Below, piece by piece: positions 27,378 to 38,063 of a DNA stretch of 64,000 bases; positions within the stretch are counted from its first letter, which is position 1, and each line of letters starts with the position of its first letter. The notes beneath the pieces are model-generated. The model had not been told where the DNA came from and searched no databases. It was given only the letters and a program-made list of their open reading frames with translations. The stretch is taken from positions 1-64,000 of the forward strand of contig VMSW01000007.1 of the NCBI GenBank assembly GCA_013791955.1, in the 5' to 3' direction. This DNA is from Propionicimonas sp. Its GTDB lineage: Bacteria > Actinomycetota > Actinomycetes > Propionibacteriales > Propionibacteriaceae. A program made the position numbers and the translations under genes.

Positions 27378-28763
27378 ATGGCAGGTCTAGCGAAGTTATT
27401 GCGGTTGTTGGTGGCCGTGGGGTTGTTAGCGGTGGCCGGGTGTGCGCCTGGTGCAGGTGTTGGTGGGCCGACGGCGGTGGACGGTCCGGCGAAGAGCGTC
27501 ACCACACCTCAGCGGGAAGACAAATCGTTTGCCAAAGTGGTGCAGGCCGCAGGCTTTGATTCGGGTACTGCGGCGTTTGCAGTGTTGACGACATCGACAG
27601 TGGAGGTGGTCAACGGGCATACCTACATCGTGCGACAGGACTTTCCCAACGGGGCTACCGCCTCGACCGCCATTCACCTCTTTGCGGGCGGGGGTGGCAC
27701 TCCCGGGCAGTCTCCTCGAGTGAAGCTGACCAGCTTGAGTGAGACGGCGGTGCGGTACACCTTCAGTTACGCCATTGCCACCAAGGATTTGCCGGACGAT
27801 CTTCGGGCCCAGGTGTTGGCTGGCCTGCCCGGTGGCGCCCCAGCCCAGGCCGAACGCGATGGTGCCGTCGCGGCGCTTGGGGCCCCGGCAGGGGGCTTGG
27901 GAGTGCCGGCCCACAGTGAGCCGTCCACGATCAACGTTGTCGTTGACGGGGTGGTTTCGCAGACGGTGGAGAGCGGGATCGACAAGGCGCTGGAGACTGC
28001 TGGGTTGGACGAGACCAACGCCGGCACGTCCTGGGACGTGTACAAGGCGGGCAAGAAGGTGTGGGACGCCATCGATGCCAACCAGATGATCGCCGACGCG
28101 CTGGCGCGGCTCAAAGCGGCGCGAAAGTGCGCGGAGGATCCGACCAACGAACTGACCCGCAAGCAGTACGAGGAAGATCCCGGCGCCAAAGAGGAGTTGC
28201 TTCGCCAGCTGGATGAGATCGCCAGTGAGGTCACCGCCAGCGCGGTGGCCACCTTCGTCGGGTTGTTGACCGATACGGCTGGCGGCCTGGTTAAGGCAGC
28301 CCCTTGGTTGGGGTTCATCACCGGTCCGGCGGTCAACTACATCAAGCAAACCCTGGCTTCGGTGATCGAAGACCGCGTGAAGGCAGCCGAGAAGCTGGTA
28401 CCCAAGTGCACGCGGTACCGGGTCACCGGTGACGGCGACAGCCTGCTGGGAGTGGAGCCGGCCATCATCAACGGGTTCACTACCCCCTTCTCTGTGCAAG
28501 GAAGTACCGACAAGCTGCTGATGTCTTGGGCTTTCACCCCCAGTGACCGGACGGGCAGAGCTGGCACCGTCCGCCTTGTAGGGCGCGGCAAAGGGGGCGG
28601 GTCGGTCAGAGGCGAGGGCAACTACACCATTACCGAGACAGACACCGGCCGCTTCGAGTTGATGTGGTGGGAGCGCGACTGTTTCAGCCCTTTGCCGCCA
28701 GGCATGGATCCATGTCGCAACGTCGGCCACAAGTGGAAGATCACGCCTTTCACCGCCACGTGA
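27378..28763 (+). CDS. putative lipoprotein of unknown function (461 aa)
   Basis: ATG 27378 follows AAGGG. The N-terminus is a lipoprotein signal with lipobox LLAVAGC, so the mature protein should be anchored outside the membrane by Cys. The middle part has Ala-rich helices (about 195-345), including a hydrophobic stretch AAPWLGFITGPAVNYI. The C-terminal part (about 355-461) looks like a beta domain with four Cys (KCTRYRV, ERDCFSP, DPCRNVGHKW). No domain is recognised. Confidence 0.75.
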   Translation: MAGLAKLLRLLVAVGLLAVAGCAPGAGVGGPTAVDGPAKSVTTPQREDKSFAKVVQAAGFDSGTAAFAVLTTSTVEVVNGHTYIVRQDFPNGATASTAIHLFAGGGGTPGQSPRVKLTSLSETAVRYTFSYAIATKDLPDDLRAQVLAGLPGGAPAQAERDGAVAALGAPAGGLGVPAHSEPSTINVVVDGVVSQTVESGIDKALETAGLDETNAGTSWDVYKAGKKVWDAIDANQMIADALARLKAARKCAEDPTNELTRKQYEEDPGAKEELLRQLDEIASEVTASAVATFVGLLTDTAGGLVKAAPWLGFITGPAVNYIKQTLASVIEDRVKAAEKLVPKCTRYRVTGDGDSLLGVEPAIINGFTTPFSVQGSTDKLLMSWAFTPSDRTGRAGTVRLVGRGKGGGSVRGEGNYTITETDTGRFELMWWERDCFSPLPPGMDPCRNVGHKWKITPFTAT

Positions 28764-28769
28764 GCTACG

Positions 28770-28835
28770 GGTCCGTCCCCATGAGCTGCGCAGCGGAACC
28801 GTCCCCGTGAGCCGCGCGCGGGGACGGTTCCGCTG
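28770..28835. repeat. dispersed palindrome of the GGAACCGTCCCC family, also a terminator
   Basis: CAGCGGAACCGTCCCC (28791-28806) and GGGGACGGTTCCGCTG (28820-28835) form a perfect 16-bp stem with a 13-nt loop. A leading half copy GGTCCGTCCCC begins at about 28770. It sits between convergent genes and can terminate both. The same unit, including the leading half, recurs at 42812-42900. Confidence 0.85.
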
Positions 28836-28847
28836 CACAGTTGGGAG

Positions 28848-29861
28848 CTAGCGCTTCTCCGCGTGGCCACCGAACTGCTTGCGCATCGCCGAGAGCAGCT
28901 TGTGCTCGAACACGTCCGAGCCCTGGCTGGAGAAGCGCGACACCAGCGCTGCGGTCAGCGTGGGCGCCGGGACGCCCAAGTCGATCGCGGCAGCAGCCGT
29001 CCAGCGGCCTTCGCCGGAATCAGATACCCGGCCACCGAACTCGTCCAAAGTCGGGTCGGTGACCAGGGCGGACGCGGTCAGGTCGAGCAACCAGGACTGC
29101 ACCACTGAGCCGCGCCGCCAGACCTCGGCAATCTCGGCCAAATCGAGGTCGTAGGCGTAGTACTCGGGGTGTTCCAGCGGCGCGGTCTCGGCATCGGCGT
29201 CGCGCTCGTGCGCCCCTGCGCCAGCATGAGCCAGCAGGTTGAGCCCTTCGGCGTAGGCCGCCATCAAGCCGTATTCGATGCCGTTGTGCACCATCTTCAC
29301 CAGGTGCCCGGCCCCGACTGGCCCGCAGTGCAGGAAGCCGTGCTCGGCATCGCTTGGCTTCCCGGTGTGACCGGGCGTTCGCGCCGCAGCATCAACTCCG
29401 GGTGCCAGCGCCTCCCAGATCGGCCGCAGTCGCTCGTAGTGCTCGCTGGCTCCGCCGATCATCAGCGAATAGCCGCGTTCCAAGCCCCACACGCCACCGG
29501 AAGTGCCGACGTCGAGGTAGCCGATGCCACGCTCTGCCAGCACCGCAGCCCGGCTCAGATCGTCGTGGTAGTGGGAGTTGCCGCCGTCGATGATCACGTC
29601 CCCGGCGTCGAGGTGGGCGGCCAGGTCGTTGACGGTGTCGGTGGTGATCGCCCCTGCTGGCACCATCACCCACACCGCGCGCGGCCCGTCGAGCTTGGCG
29701 GACAGGTCTGCCAGCGACGAGGCGGCGACCGCCCCCTCGGCGACCAGCGCTTGTGCGGCGGCCGGGTTCACGTCATAGACCACGCACTCATGCCCGGCGC
29801 GCAGCAAGCGTCGCACCAGGTTGGCCCCCATTCGGCCCAGTCCGATCATTCCCAGTTGCAT
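28848..29861 (-). CDS. gnd: 6-phosphogluconate dehydrogenase, decarboxylating (short YqeC type)
   Basis: The 337-residue protein has the NAD-binding start MQLGMIGLGRMGANLVRRLL, the substrate motif IIDGGNSHYHDD, DVGTSGGVWGLERGYSLMIGG, and the catalytic Lys region AGHLVKMVHNGIEYGLM. It oxidises and decarboxylates 6-phosphogluconate to ribulose 5-phosphate. At about 337 residues it is the short NAD-preferring form. It follows zwf by 15 bp in the same operon and has CCGGAGGC before its start. Confidence 0.94.
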   Translation of the reverse strand: MQLGMIGLGRMGANLVRRLLRAGHECVVYDVNPAAAQALVAEGAVAASSLADLSAKLDGPRAVWVMVPAGAITTDTVNDLAAHLDAGDVIIDGGNSHYHDDLSRAAVLAERGIGYLDVGTSGGVWGLERGYSLMIGGASEHYERLRPIWEALAPGVDAAARTPGHTGKPSDAEHGFLHCGPVGAGHLVKMVHNGIEYGLMAAYAEGLNLLAHAGAGAHERDADAETAPLEHPEYYAYDLDLAEIAEVWRRGSVVQSWLLDLTASALVTDPTLDEFGGRVSDSGEGRWTAAAAIDLGVPAPTLTAALVSRFSSQGSDVFEHKLLSAMRKQFGGHAEKR

Positions 29862-29876
29862 CGCAGCCTCCGGTCC

Positions 29877-31256
29877 TCAGCCTTGCGGGGTTTCGGGATT
29901 GTGCCAACCGCCCTCGCCGATCAGCCGGTCGGCGGCTTCCGGCCCCCAGCTGCCACGGAAGTAGGGGTGGACGGGGGTGGCATCCCCCAAAATATCGGCC
30001 ACGACTTTCCAGGCCTCATCGACTGTGTCCGCGCGGGTGAACAAAGTGGTGTCGCCATTGATCGCGTCCCCGAGCAGCCGCTCGTACGGATCCAGGCCGT
30101 CGGCGCTGGGCAGATCGTTGAAGGTCAGTTCGACCTTGCGCCCGGTCATCTCCTCACCGGGGGCTTTCACGTTGGCCGACAGCGAGATGGACACATCCGG
30201 GCTGAGTTTGAAGTGCAGCGAGTTGGCCGCTGTCGGCCCGCGCTGCCCAAGCTGGACCCCGGTGGGCGGGTTGCACAGTTCCACGTACACCTCCATGCCG
30301 GTGCTGGCCAGCCCCTTGCCGGCCCGAATGTAGAAGGGCACTCCCGACCAGCGCCAGGTGTCCACCTGGGCCTTCAGGGCGACGAAGGTCTCAGTGGTCG
30401 ATTCCGGCTTCACTCCAGTCTCGTTGCGGTAGCCCTCATATTGCCCGCGCACCACGTCGGCGGGACGGATCGGCGGCATCGAGCGCAGCACCTTCACCTT
30501 TTCATCACGCAGGCCTTCGTTGCCCCGTCCGGACGGCGGCTCCATGGCGACCATCGCCAACACCTGGAGCATGTGGTTCTGCACCACATCGCGCAGCGCG
30601 CCGACCTCTTCGTAGAAGGCGCCGCGGCCCTCCACGCCGAAATCCTCGGCCATGGTGATCTGTACCGACTTCACGTACAGCCGGTTCCACAGGGGCTCGA
30701 GAAAGGTGTTGGCGAAGCGGAAATAGCTCAACCCCAAGATGGCCTCTTTGCCGAGGTAGTGGTCGATGCGGAACACCCGGGACTCATCGAATGCTTTATG
30801 CAGGGCGGCGTTCAGCTCGCGGGAAGAATCCAGGTCGCGGCCGAACGGCTTCTCCACCACCACCCGTGCACCCTCGGCGCAGCCGGATGCGGCCAGGGAG
30901 TCGATCACGGTGGGGAACAGAGAGGGCGGGATAGCCAGATAGTGCAGCGGGTGTTTGGTCGCCCCGAGTTCGGCGCGCAACTTGGTGAAGGTGGCCAGGT
31001 CGGCGTAGTCGCCATCCACCTGCCGAATCAGCGAGCTGAGCTTGGCGAACACCTCGTCGTTGAAGCCGCCGTGGTCATCGAGGCTGGCGCGCACCCGTGA
31101 CAACAGTTGCTCGTGGCTGTCGCCGGAGCGGGAGACCGCGATGATCGGAAAGTCCAGCTGGCCCTTGGCCACTAGGGCGGCAAGTGCGGGAAAGATCTTC
31201 TTGTGCGCCAGATTGCCGGTGGCACCGAAGAACACCAGTGCGTCTGAGGTCTCCAT
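29877..31256 (-). CDS. zwf: glucose-6-phosphate 1-dehydrogenase
   Basis: ATG 31256 is used; a longer frame to 31334 has no family match. The 459-residue protein has the NADP site VFFGATGNLAHKKIFPAL, the catalytic motif RIDHYLGKEAI (about 165-175), and EKPFGRDL. It converts glucose 6-phosphate to the lactone and feeds Gnd, encoded directly downstream. No opcA-type activator gene is adjacent. Confidence 0.94.
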   Translation of the reverse strand: METSDALVFFGATGNLAHKKIFPALAALVAKGQLDFPIIAVSRSGDSHEQLLSRVRASLDDHGGFNDEVFAKLSSLIRQVDGDYADLATFTKLRAELGATKHPLHYLAIPPSLFPTVIDSLAASGCAEGARVVVEKPFGRDLDSSRELNAALHKAFDESRVFRIDHYLGKEAILGLSYFRFANTFLEPLWNRLYVKSVQITMAEDFGVEGRGAFYEEVGALRDVVQNHMLQVLAMVAMEPPSGRGNEGLRDEKVKVLRSMPPIRPADVVRGQYEGYRNETGVKPESTTETFVALKAQVDTWRWSGVPFYIRAGKGLASTGMEVYVELCNPPTGVQLGQRGPTAANSLHFKLSPDVSISLSANVKAPGEEMTGRKVELTFNDLPSADGLDPYERLLGDAINGDTTLFTRADTVDEAWKVVADILGDATPVHPYFRGSWGPEAADRLIGEGGWHNPETPQG

Positions 31257-31340
31257 TTGCAGGCAGCCTTTCGATCGATGAGATGCCGGTCTTGCCGCAG
31301 CCTCAACGCTCGCACGGTTCGAAACAGTCCTCAAGTGGAC

Positions 31341-31490
31341 GGGCTTCGACGGGCTCAGCCAACTGGGGCTTCGACGGGCTCAGTCAACTGGGGCTTGGAC
31401 CCTTCGACAAGCTCAGGACAGGCGGGCTCAGCCAACTGGATTCGCAGTTCCCTGACCGGCACCCACCAGATCCCTGAGCTTGTCGAAGGG
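31341..31490. repeat. array of 25-bp repeats and CTTCGACAAGCTCAG palindromic elements
   Basis: Units starting GGGCTTCGACGGGCTCAG begin at 31341, 31366 and 31391 (25-bp period; the third diverges). CCCTTCGACAAGCTCAGG at 31400-31417 faces CCCTGAGCTTGTCGAAGGG at 31472-31490, so the two can fold into a long stem. This CTTCGACAAGCTCAG word is a widely dispersed repetitive element in bacterial genomes. A further copy lies inside grpE at 33494. Confidence 0.85.
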
Positions 31491-31526
31491 TCGGCCGAAG
31501 TAGGGAATACCCCCATCTGTCTCGTA

Positions 31527-31547
31527 GTTGAGTCTGGTGAACTCAAC
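31527..31547 (+). promoter_or_regulatory. HAIR operator (HspR) upstream of dnaK
   Basis: GTTGAGT, seven bases CTGGTGA, then ACTCAAC closely match the HspR-associated inverted repeat (CTTGAGT-N7-ACTCAAG). It lies 59 bp before dnaK, whose operon encodes HspR itself, so feedback repression is expected. The clpB promoter has the same 21 bases. Confidence 0.92.
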
Positions 31548-31553
31548 TTGTGG

Positions 31554-31574
31554 ATTGAGCGTGCTAGGCTCAAT
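31554..31574 (+). promoter_or_regulatory. second HAIR-like inverted repeat upstream of dnaK
   Basis: ATTGAGC, seven bases GTGCTAG, then GCTCAAT have the same 7-7-7 layout as the HAIR 27 bp upstream but a G-C change in each half. TAGGCT inside it could be the -10 box. It may be a weaker HspR site. Confidence 0.65.
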
Positions 31575-31605
31575 CCGAACCAAGATCTAACCGGAGGTAA
31601 TACCC

Positions 31606-33449
<1,844 letters not shown>

Positions 33450-33453
<4 letters not shown>

Positions 33454-34067
33454 GCGATTCGGACAACGAGTTCGACGAGCCGGTAGACAAGGCCCCTGAG
33501 CCTGTCGAAGGGTCTGAAGAGGCGACGGACGCCGGCGATCAGCCGGCGTCCGAGCCCGCCGGCGACGAACTGGATCAGGTGCTGACCGAGATTTTGGCGG
33601 CGGCCGAGGTCGAGGCCGAGCCAAAGTCCGAGACTGAGCTGTTGCAGGAACTGGTTGCCGAACGCACTGGCGATCTGCAACGCCTCCACGCCGAATACGC
33701 CAACTACAAGAAGCGCGTCGACCGCGATCGTGCGCTCTCGCGCAGCGGCGGGATCGAGGCAGTCGTGCTCGATCTGCTGCCGGTGCTCGACAGCGTCGAA
33801 GCGGCCCGCGAGCACGCCGAGCTGGTGGGTGGTTTCAAGCTGGTTGCCGAGGAACTGGAGAAGATCACCGCCAAGTACGGCCTTGAGGTTTTTGGTGAGG
33901 TCGGGGAACCGTTCGACCCGCAGATCCATGAAGCCTTGCTGCAGATGCCGATGCCCGGCGAGTTGGACGGGCCAACAGTGGCCGCAGTGATGCAGCATGG
34001 CGTCAAGCTGAACGGGCGGGTGATCCGTCCGGCCAGGGTCGGGGTGGCCGACCCGGACAACTCCTAG
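33450..34067 (+). CDS. grpE: nucleotide exchange factor GrpE
   Basis: GTG 33450 overlaps the dnaK stop codon. The 205-residue protein has a disordered acidic N-terminal part, a long coiled coil ([26 protein letters not shown]) and the C-terminal beta domain [20 protein letters not shown]. It releases ADP from DnaK. Residues encoded by 33494-33512 (PEPVEG) come from a copy of a dispersed palindromic repeat, which has evidently entered the disordered region in frame. Confidence 0.95.
33494..33512 (+). repeat. dispersed palindromic repeat inside grpE
   Basis: CCCTGAGCCTGTCGAAGGG differs at one base from CCCTGAGCTTGTCGAAGGG at 31472-31490 upstream of dnaK. It is read in frame within the disordered N-terminal part of GrpE. 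Confidence 0.85.
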
Positions 34068-34087
34068 CTACGGAGGGAGGGCGCGCG

Positions 34088-35215
34088 ATGAGTACCAAGG
34101 ACTGGCTCGAGAAGGACTACTACAAGGTGCTGGGCGTCTCCTCCGACGCCAAGCCAGAGGAGATCAAGAAGGCCTTCCGCAAGTTGGCGCGCCAATTCCA
34201 CCCCGATCAGAACACCCAGAACCCTGAGGCCGAGGCGAAATTTAAAGAGGTCTCCGAGGCCAACTCGGTGCTCGGCGATGAGGAGAAGCGCAAGGAATAC
34301 GACGAAGCCCGACGCCTCTTCGGGGGTGGAGGTTTTCGCTTCCCGCGAGCTGGCCAAGGCGGGGCCAACCCGGAGGACTTCTTCACCACCTTCAACTCTG
34401 GCGACCAAGCCAATCTTGGCGACATTTTCGGCGGACTTTTCGGCGGCGGTGCGCAGCGCCGCCCCAGCCGGGGTCCGCGTCGGGGTGCCGATATCGAGGG
34501 CGAGGTGACCCTCGATTTCGCCGATGCGCTCGCCGGATCCACGGTTTCACTGCAAACCTCAACTGATGCCGCCTGCGGCACCTGCCGCGGCACCGGCGCC
34601 CGTCCGGGCACCCAGCCGACGGTTTGTCGGGCCTGCCAGGGTTCGGGCATGCAGACCTCGACCACTGGCGGCATGTTCGCGGTGAGCGAGCCGTGCCGGG
34701 AGTGCCGGGGCCGGGGGATGACGGTGGCCGATCCTTGCCCAGATTGCGCCGGGTCAGGGCGCGCCCGAGCGACTCGCACCATGCAGGTGCGGATCCCGGC
34801 CGGAGTCACTGACGGCCAGCGCATCCGGATCAAGGGCAAGGGCGGTGCGGGGGAGAACTCCGGTGCCGCCGGCGACTTGTACGTCCTGGTGCACGTCCGG
34901 GCCCACAAGCTGTTTGGCCGCAAGGGCGATCACGTCACTATCAGCGTCCCGGTGACCTTTGCTGAGGCGGCCCTTGGTGCCGAGATATCGGTGCCAACGC
35001 TGGACGGTGGCCCGGTGCGGTTGCGGGTGCCAGCTGGCACGCCGAACGGGCGCACCTTCCGGGTGCACGGCCGTGGCGCCAAGGACGGTGACCTGCTGGT
35101 GACCGTCGAGGTGCAAGTGCCCAAGCAGTTGAGTGAGGAAGCCAAGACCGCGCTGCTGGCCTACGCAGCGCAGGCGTCCGAGGCTGATCCACGCGCCGAG
35201 TTGCTTGGAGGCTGA
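34088..35215 (+). CDS. dnaJ: co-chaperone DnaJ
   Basis: ATG 34088 follows GGAGGGAGGG. The 375-residue protein has a J domain with HPD (about 38-40), a Gly/Phe-rich linker (about 78-120) and four zinc repeats CGTCRGTG, CRACQGSG, CRECRGRG and CPDCAGSG. The beta-rich client-binding domains follow. It stimulates DnaK and delivers clients. It is third in the HspR-controlled operon, 20 bp after grpE. Confidence 0.97.
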   Translation: MSTKDWLEKDYYKVLGVSSDAKPEEIKKAFRKLARQFHPDQNTQNPEAEAKFKEVSEANSVLGDEEKRKEYDEARRLFGGGGFRFPRAGQGGANPEDFFTTFNSGDQANLGDIFGGLFGGGAQRRPSRGPRRGADIEGEVTLDFADALAGSTVSLQTSTDAACGTCRGTGARPGTQPTVCRACQGSGMQTSTTGGMFAVSEPCRECRGRGMTVADPCPDCAGSGRARATRTMQVRIPAGVTDGQRIRIKGKGGAGENSGAAGDLYVLVHVRAHKLFGRKGDHVTISVPVTFAEAALGAEISVPTLDGGPVRLRVPAGTPNGRTFRVHGRGAKDGDLLVTVEVQVPKQLSEEAKTALLAYAAQASEADPRAELLGG

Positions 35216-35216
35216 G

Positions 35217-35636
35217 TTGAGCGAAAACCTGCCCGACCGCTTCGACCTGGACGCGCCGATCTTTGTGATCTCGGTAGCCGCGCAGTTGGCCGATATGCAC
35301 CCCCAGACCCTGCGTGGCTATGACCGACTTGGCCTGGTGGTGCCCGGACGGGCTCGGGGACGGGGACGGCGCTACTCGCTGCGCGACGTAGCCAAGCTGC
35401 GCCACGTCCAGCACCTCTCCCAGACTGAAGGCATCAATCTGGAAGGCATCCGTCGCATTCTGGCCCTGGAGGCCGAACTCGAAGGGGTGCGCGATCAGCT
35501 GTTCCGGCTCACCGAGATTCTCGGACGGCTGCAGGGCACCGAACAGGGTGCTCGGGTGTTCACGGCGGCGCAATCCGGGCAGGTGCACCTGGGTCGGGTG
35601 CGGCCGAAAGAGATTCGGGCGATCACCGTCCGCTGA
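35217..35636 (+). CDS. hspR: heat-shock repressor HspR (MerR family)
   Basis: TTG 35217, one base after the dnaJ stop, follows TTGGAGG and starts a 139-residue protein. The MerR-type helix-turn-helix is VAAQLADMHPQTLRGYDRLGLVVPGR, then RRYSLRDVAKLRHVQHL, and a coiled helix follows. HspR binds HAIR sites and represses dnaK and clpB with DnaK as co-repressor. HAIR sites are present before both dnaK and clpB in this window, so both targets are visible. Confidence 0.95.
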   Translation: MSENLPDRFDLDAPIFVISVAAQLADMHPQTLRGYDRLGLVVPGRARGRGRRYSLRDVAKLRHVQHLSQTEGINLEGIRRILALEAELEGVRDQLFRLTEILGRLQGTEQGARVFTAAQSGQVHLGRVRPKEIRAITVR

Positions 35637-35718
35637 GGATTTGCTGTTCCAGCAAGGCGGTGGTGAGTAGCGCTGGCAGGTCCTAGCCGCTGGTGATGGC
35701 CGTGGCTAGTCTGACCGC

Positions 35719-36153
35719 ATGCATGAATTCCCGCACCGCTACCTGGCTGCAGCAACCGGCCGTCCGGCGACTTCTATCGAGACGTCATCGCCTGGCCTGG
35801 CCAACATCGAGGCCAACACTCCGCCCGAGTTCGACGGGCCCGGCGGGCTCTGGTCTCCAGAGACCATGCTGACCGGTGCCGTGGCCAACTGCCTGATTCT
35901 CACTTGGCGTTCTATCGCCTCGTTCAATTCGGTGGAGTGGCTGGACATCAAGGTGGCTGCCGTCGGGGTGCTTGATCGGGTCGAGCGGGTCACCCGGTTC
36001 ACTGAGTTCCAACTGAAAGTGACGCTCACGGTGCCGGCAGGTTCCGAGACGGAGAAGGTGGAGAAGCTGATGCACAAAGCTGAGGCGGCCTGCCTGGTCA
36101 CCAACTCGTTGAACGCTGAGATCAACCTGGAGCTCGAGCTACTCAACCCCTGA
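35719..36153 (+). CDS. OsmC/Ohr-family protein
   Basis: The 144-residue protein has the OsmC-type pattern with a reactive Cys in TGAVANCLILTWRSIA (about 57) and a second in EAACLVTNSLNAE (about 114). Members reduce organic hydroperoxides with thiols; this may be a general OsmC rather than Ohr. TAGTCT lies 7 bases before ATG 35719, suggesting a leaderless transcript. Confidence 0.85.
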   Translation: MHEFPHRYLAAATGRPATSIETSSPGLANIEANTPPEFDGPGGLWSPETMLTGAVANCLILTWRSIASFNSVEWLDIKVAAVGVLDRVERVTRFTEFQLKVTLTVPAGSETEKVEKLMHKAEAACLVTNSLNAEINLELELLNP

Positions 36154-36225
36154 AGAAGACGGCCGTTATCCACAACTCGGCCCTGCGCTGAACGATGAGT
36201 AGGTGACCTGCCCACACTGCAGGTC

Positions 36226-37188
36226 GTGAGGACCTCGAAACCCTGGGTGCTGCCCACCGAGCCTGCCAGCGTTGAAGTGTTGCGGGCTGCGGGAGTAACC
36301 AAGAAGATGCTGGACACTCAGCTTCGAAATCAGCGGATACTTCGACTCAGGCGCGGAGTCTATGTGGCCGCGAGTCAGTGGCCGGACACGCCCGCGCAAC
36401 AACACATCTTGGTTGCCCGAGCCGAGGTCGTAGCCAACCCTGGTGGAGTCATCAGCCATCAGTCGGCCGCAATCACCTGGCAGTTGCCGAGCCCGACCTT
36501 CGACCCTTGGCACGCGCACCCGGCCAGCATCACCCTCCCCAGCGGCGCTGGGCACGGATCGCAGCGTCGGCAGGCCTGGCACCATGTCCTCCCGTTGCCG
36601 GTGTCGCATCTGACCCGGGACCCAGCTGGCTATCCGATCACCACCGTGGCCAGAACCGCGGTAGACCTGGCCGCTGACCTGGAGTTGCCACAGGCCCTCG
36701 GCATTTTGGATGCGGCCGCCCGGCAACTCTGCGGTGGTTACCTGGCGAACCCTCGTCGTCGGGATTACCTCAATCCTCGGCTGGTGGCAGCGGCCCGCGC
36801 CGAGTTGAGTGCAGTCGCATCTCACCGGCGGATCGCTCGGCTCCTACCGATGATCGAGCGGGCTGATCCAGCTCGGGAGTCGGTGGCGGAGTCTCTTTCG
36901 GCCGGGCACTTCCTGCTCGCCGGATTGCCCGAGCCTGACTACCAGTTCGGACTTGAGACCGCGATGGGGGTGGTTTTCCCTGATTGCTACTGGCCTCGAG
37001 AGCGCCTCGTGGGGGAGTGCGACGGGGCGGTGAAGTATCGCCAAGCTCTCGGGTACGTGCGTGAGAAGGAGCGCGAGCAAGCTCTGCGAGATGCCGAGTA
37101 CCCGGTTGTTCGTTGGCTCGCCAAGGAAATCATGCTGACCCCACAGGTGGTGGTCGAGCGCGTGGCCCGGGCATTGGCCCATCGTTAG
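36226..37188 (+). CDS. AbiEi-like N-terminal domain plus DUF559/Vsr-like endonuclease-type C-terminal domain
   Basis: GTG 36226 is used. The 320-residue protein begins with a winged-helix-like region and RILRLRRGVYVAA, as in AbiEi-type antitoxin proteins. Its C-terminal part has VGECDGAVKYR and REKEREQALRDAEYPVVRW, like DUF559/Vsr-type PD-(D/E)xK folds with Glu, Asp and Lys in place. Such two-part proteins are very common in actinobacteria. No AbiEii toxin partner is adjacent, so an abortive-infection role is not shown. Confidence 0.75.
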   Translation: MRTSKPWVLPTEPASVEVLRAAGVTKKMLDTQLRNQRILRLRRGVYVAASQWPDTPAQQHILVARAEVVANPGGVISHQSAAITWQLPSPTFDPWHAHPASITLPSGAGHGSQRRQAWHHVLPLPVSHLTRDPAGYPITTVARTAVDLAADLELPQALGILDAAARQLCGGYLANPRRRDYLNPRLVAAARAELSAVASHRRIARLLPMIERADPARESVAESLSAGHFLLAGLPEPDYQFGLETAMGVVFPDCYWPRERLVGECDGAVKYRQALGYVREKEREQALRDAEYPVVRWLAKEIMLTPQVVVERVARALAHR

Positions 37189-37232
37189 GGCCGTTATCGA
37201 GGGGCGCCGATGCCGGCGGGTCGGGGCACGGA

Positions 37233-37283
37233 TCGTTAGGGTCCTTTTGGAGCCAAAATGGGGGGCGAAAGGGGCCCTAGCGA
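37233..37283 (+). terminator. imperfect hairpin between AbiEi-like gene and LysE exporter
   Basis: TCGTTAGGGTCCTTT and AAAGGGGCCCTAGCGA face each other across about 20 bases and pair with two mismatches. Location 45 bp after the upstream stop fits a terminator. A separate CGTTAGGGCC word at the stop codon resembles the left arm. Confidence 0.5.
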
Positions 37284-37383
37284 TTGCCACGGGCGAAGAG
37301 CGCCCCGCCACTGGGCTCATGAGGGCCCGACTGATTGATGGACGCGGCCAGCCTGGGGTGGGCGGCGTGAGAAGGTCGCAGGC

Positions 37384-38004
37384 GTGACCGCTTTGTTGGC
37401 CGGCTTGGGGCTCGGCTTCTCGTTGATTGTCGCCATCGGCGCCCAGAACGTGTTTGTGCTACGCCAGGGGCTGCGACGAGAGCACGTGGCTTTGGTCGCC
37501 GCAATCTGTGCGATTTCGGATGCGGCCCTCATTCTGATCGGCATCTCCGGCATCGGCGCGGCCACTCAGGCATTGCCCTGGCTGGTGCCGGTGATTCGCT
37601 GGGCCGGGGCGATCTTCCTGGTCGGCTACGGAGCCCTGGCAGCCAAGCGGGCCATCCGTCCAGACGGAGTTGGGTTGGCAGTTGATGGCGAGGGTGATCC
37701 GGCGAAGGCAACTACAGCAGTGTCGGTGGCGCTAACCACGCTGGCCCTCACCTGGCTCAACCCCCACGTGTACCTCGACACAGTGTTTCTGCTGGGCTCT
37801 GTTGGGGCCAGCCATGGCCAGGATCGCTGGGTATTCGCAGTTGGCGCGATGGTGGCCAGCGTGATTTGGTTCTTCGGCTTGGCCTACGGCGCTCGCCTGC
37901 TCAGCCGCTGGTTGGCCGGGCCGCGCGCTTGGCGTTTCCTGGACGCAGGCATCGCGGTGGTCATGATCACCCTCGGGGTGTCGCTGGTTTGGCCATCGGC
38001 CTGA
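37384..38004 (+). CDS. LysE/ArgO-type amino-acid exporter
   Basis: GTG 37384 starts a 206-residue protein with five to six membrane segments. The family signature is GLGLGFSLIVAIGAQNVFVLRQGLRREHV at the start, followed by TLALTWLNPHVYLDTVFLLGSVG. Such proteins export lysine or arginine. Expression control by a LysG/ArgP regulator is usual, but none is adjacent. Confidence 0.92.
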   Translation: MTALLAGLGLGFSLIVAIGAQNVFVLRQGLRREHVALVAAICAISDAALILIGISGIGAATQALPWLVPVIRWAGAIFLVGYGALAAKRAIRPDGVGLAVDGEGDPAKATTAVSVALTTLALTWLNPHVYLDTVFLLGSVGASHGQDRWVFAVGAMVASVIWFFGLAYGARLLSRWLAGPRAWRFLDAGIAVVMITLGVSLVWPSA

Positions 38005-38063
38005 CCGCCTGGGCCAGTTAGGGTGCTAGTGGCATCTGCCCGAAGCGAGGAAGAGGAGCGCCT

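Noticed and set aside
29169-31100. 643-codon plus-strand frame across gnd and zwf
   Set aside because: Both minus-strand genes show clear catalytic motifs; the plus frame has none.
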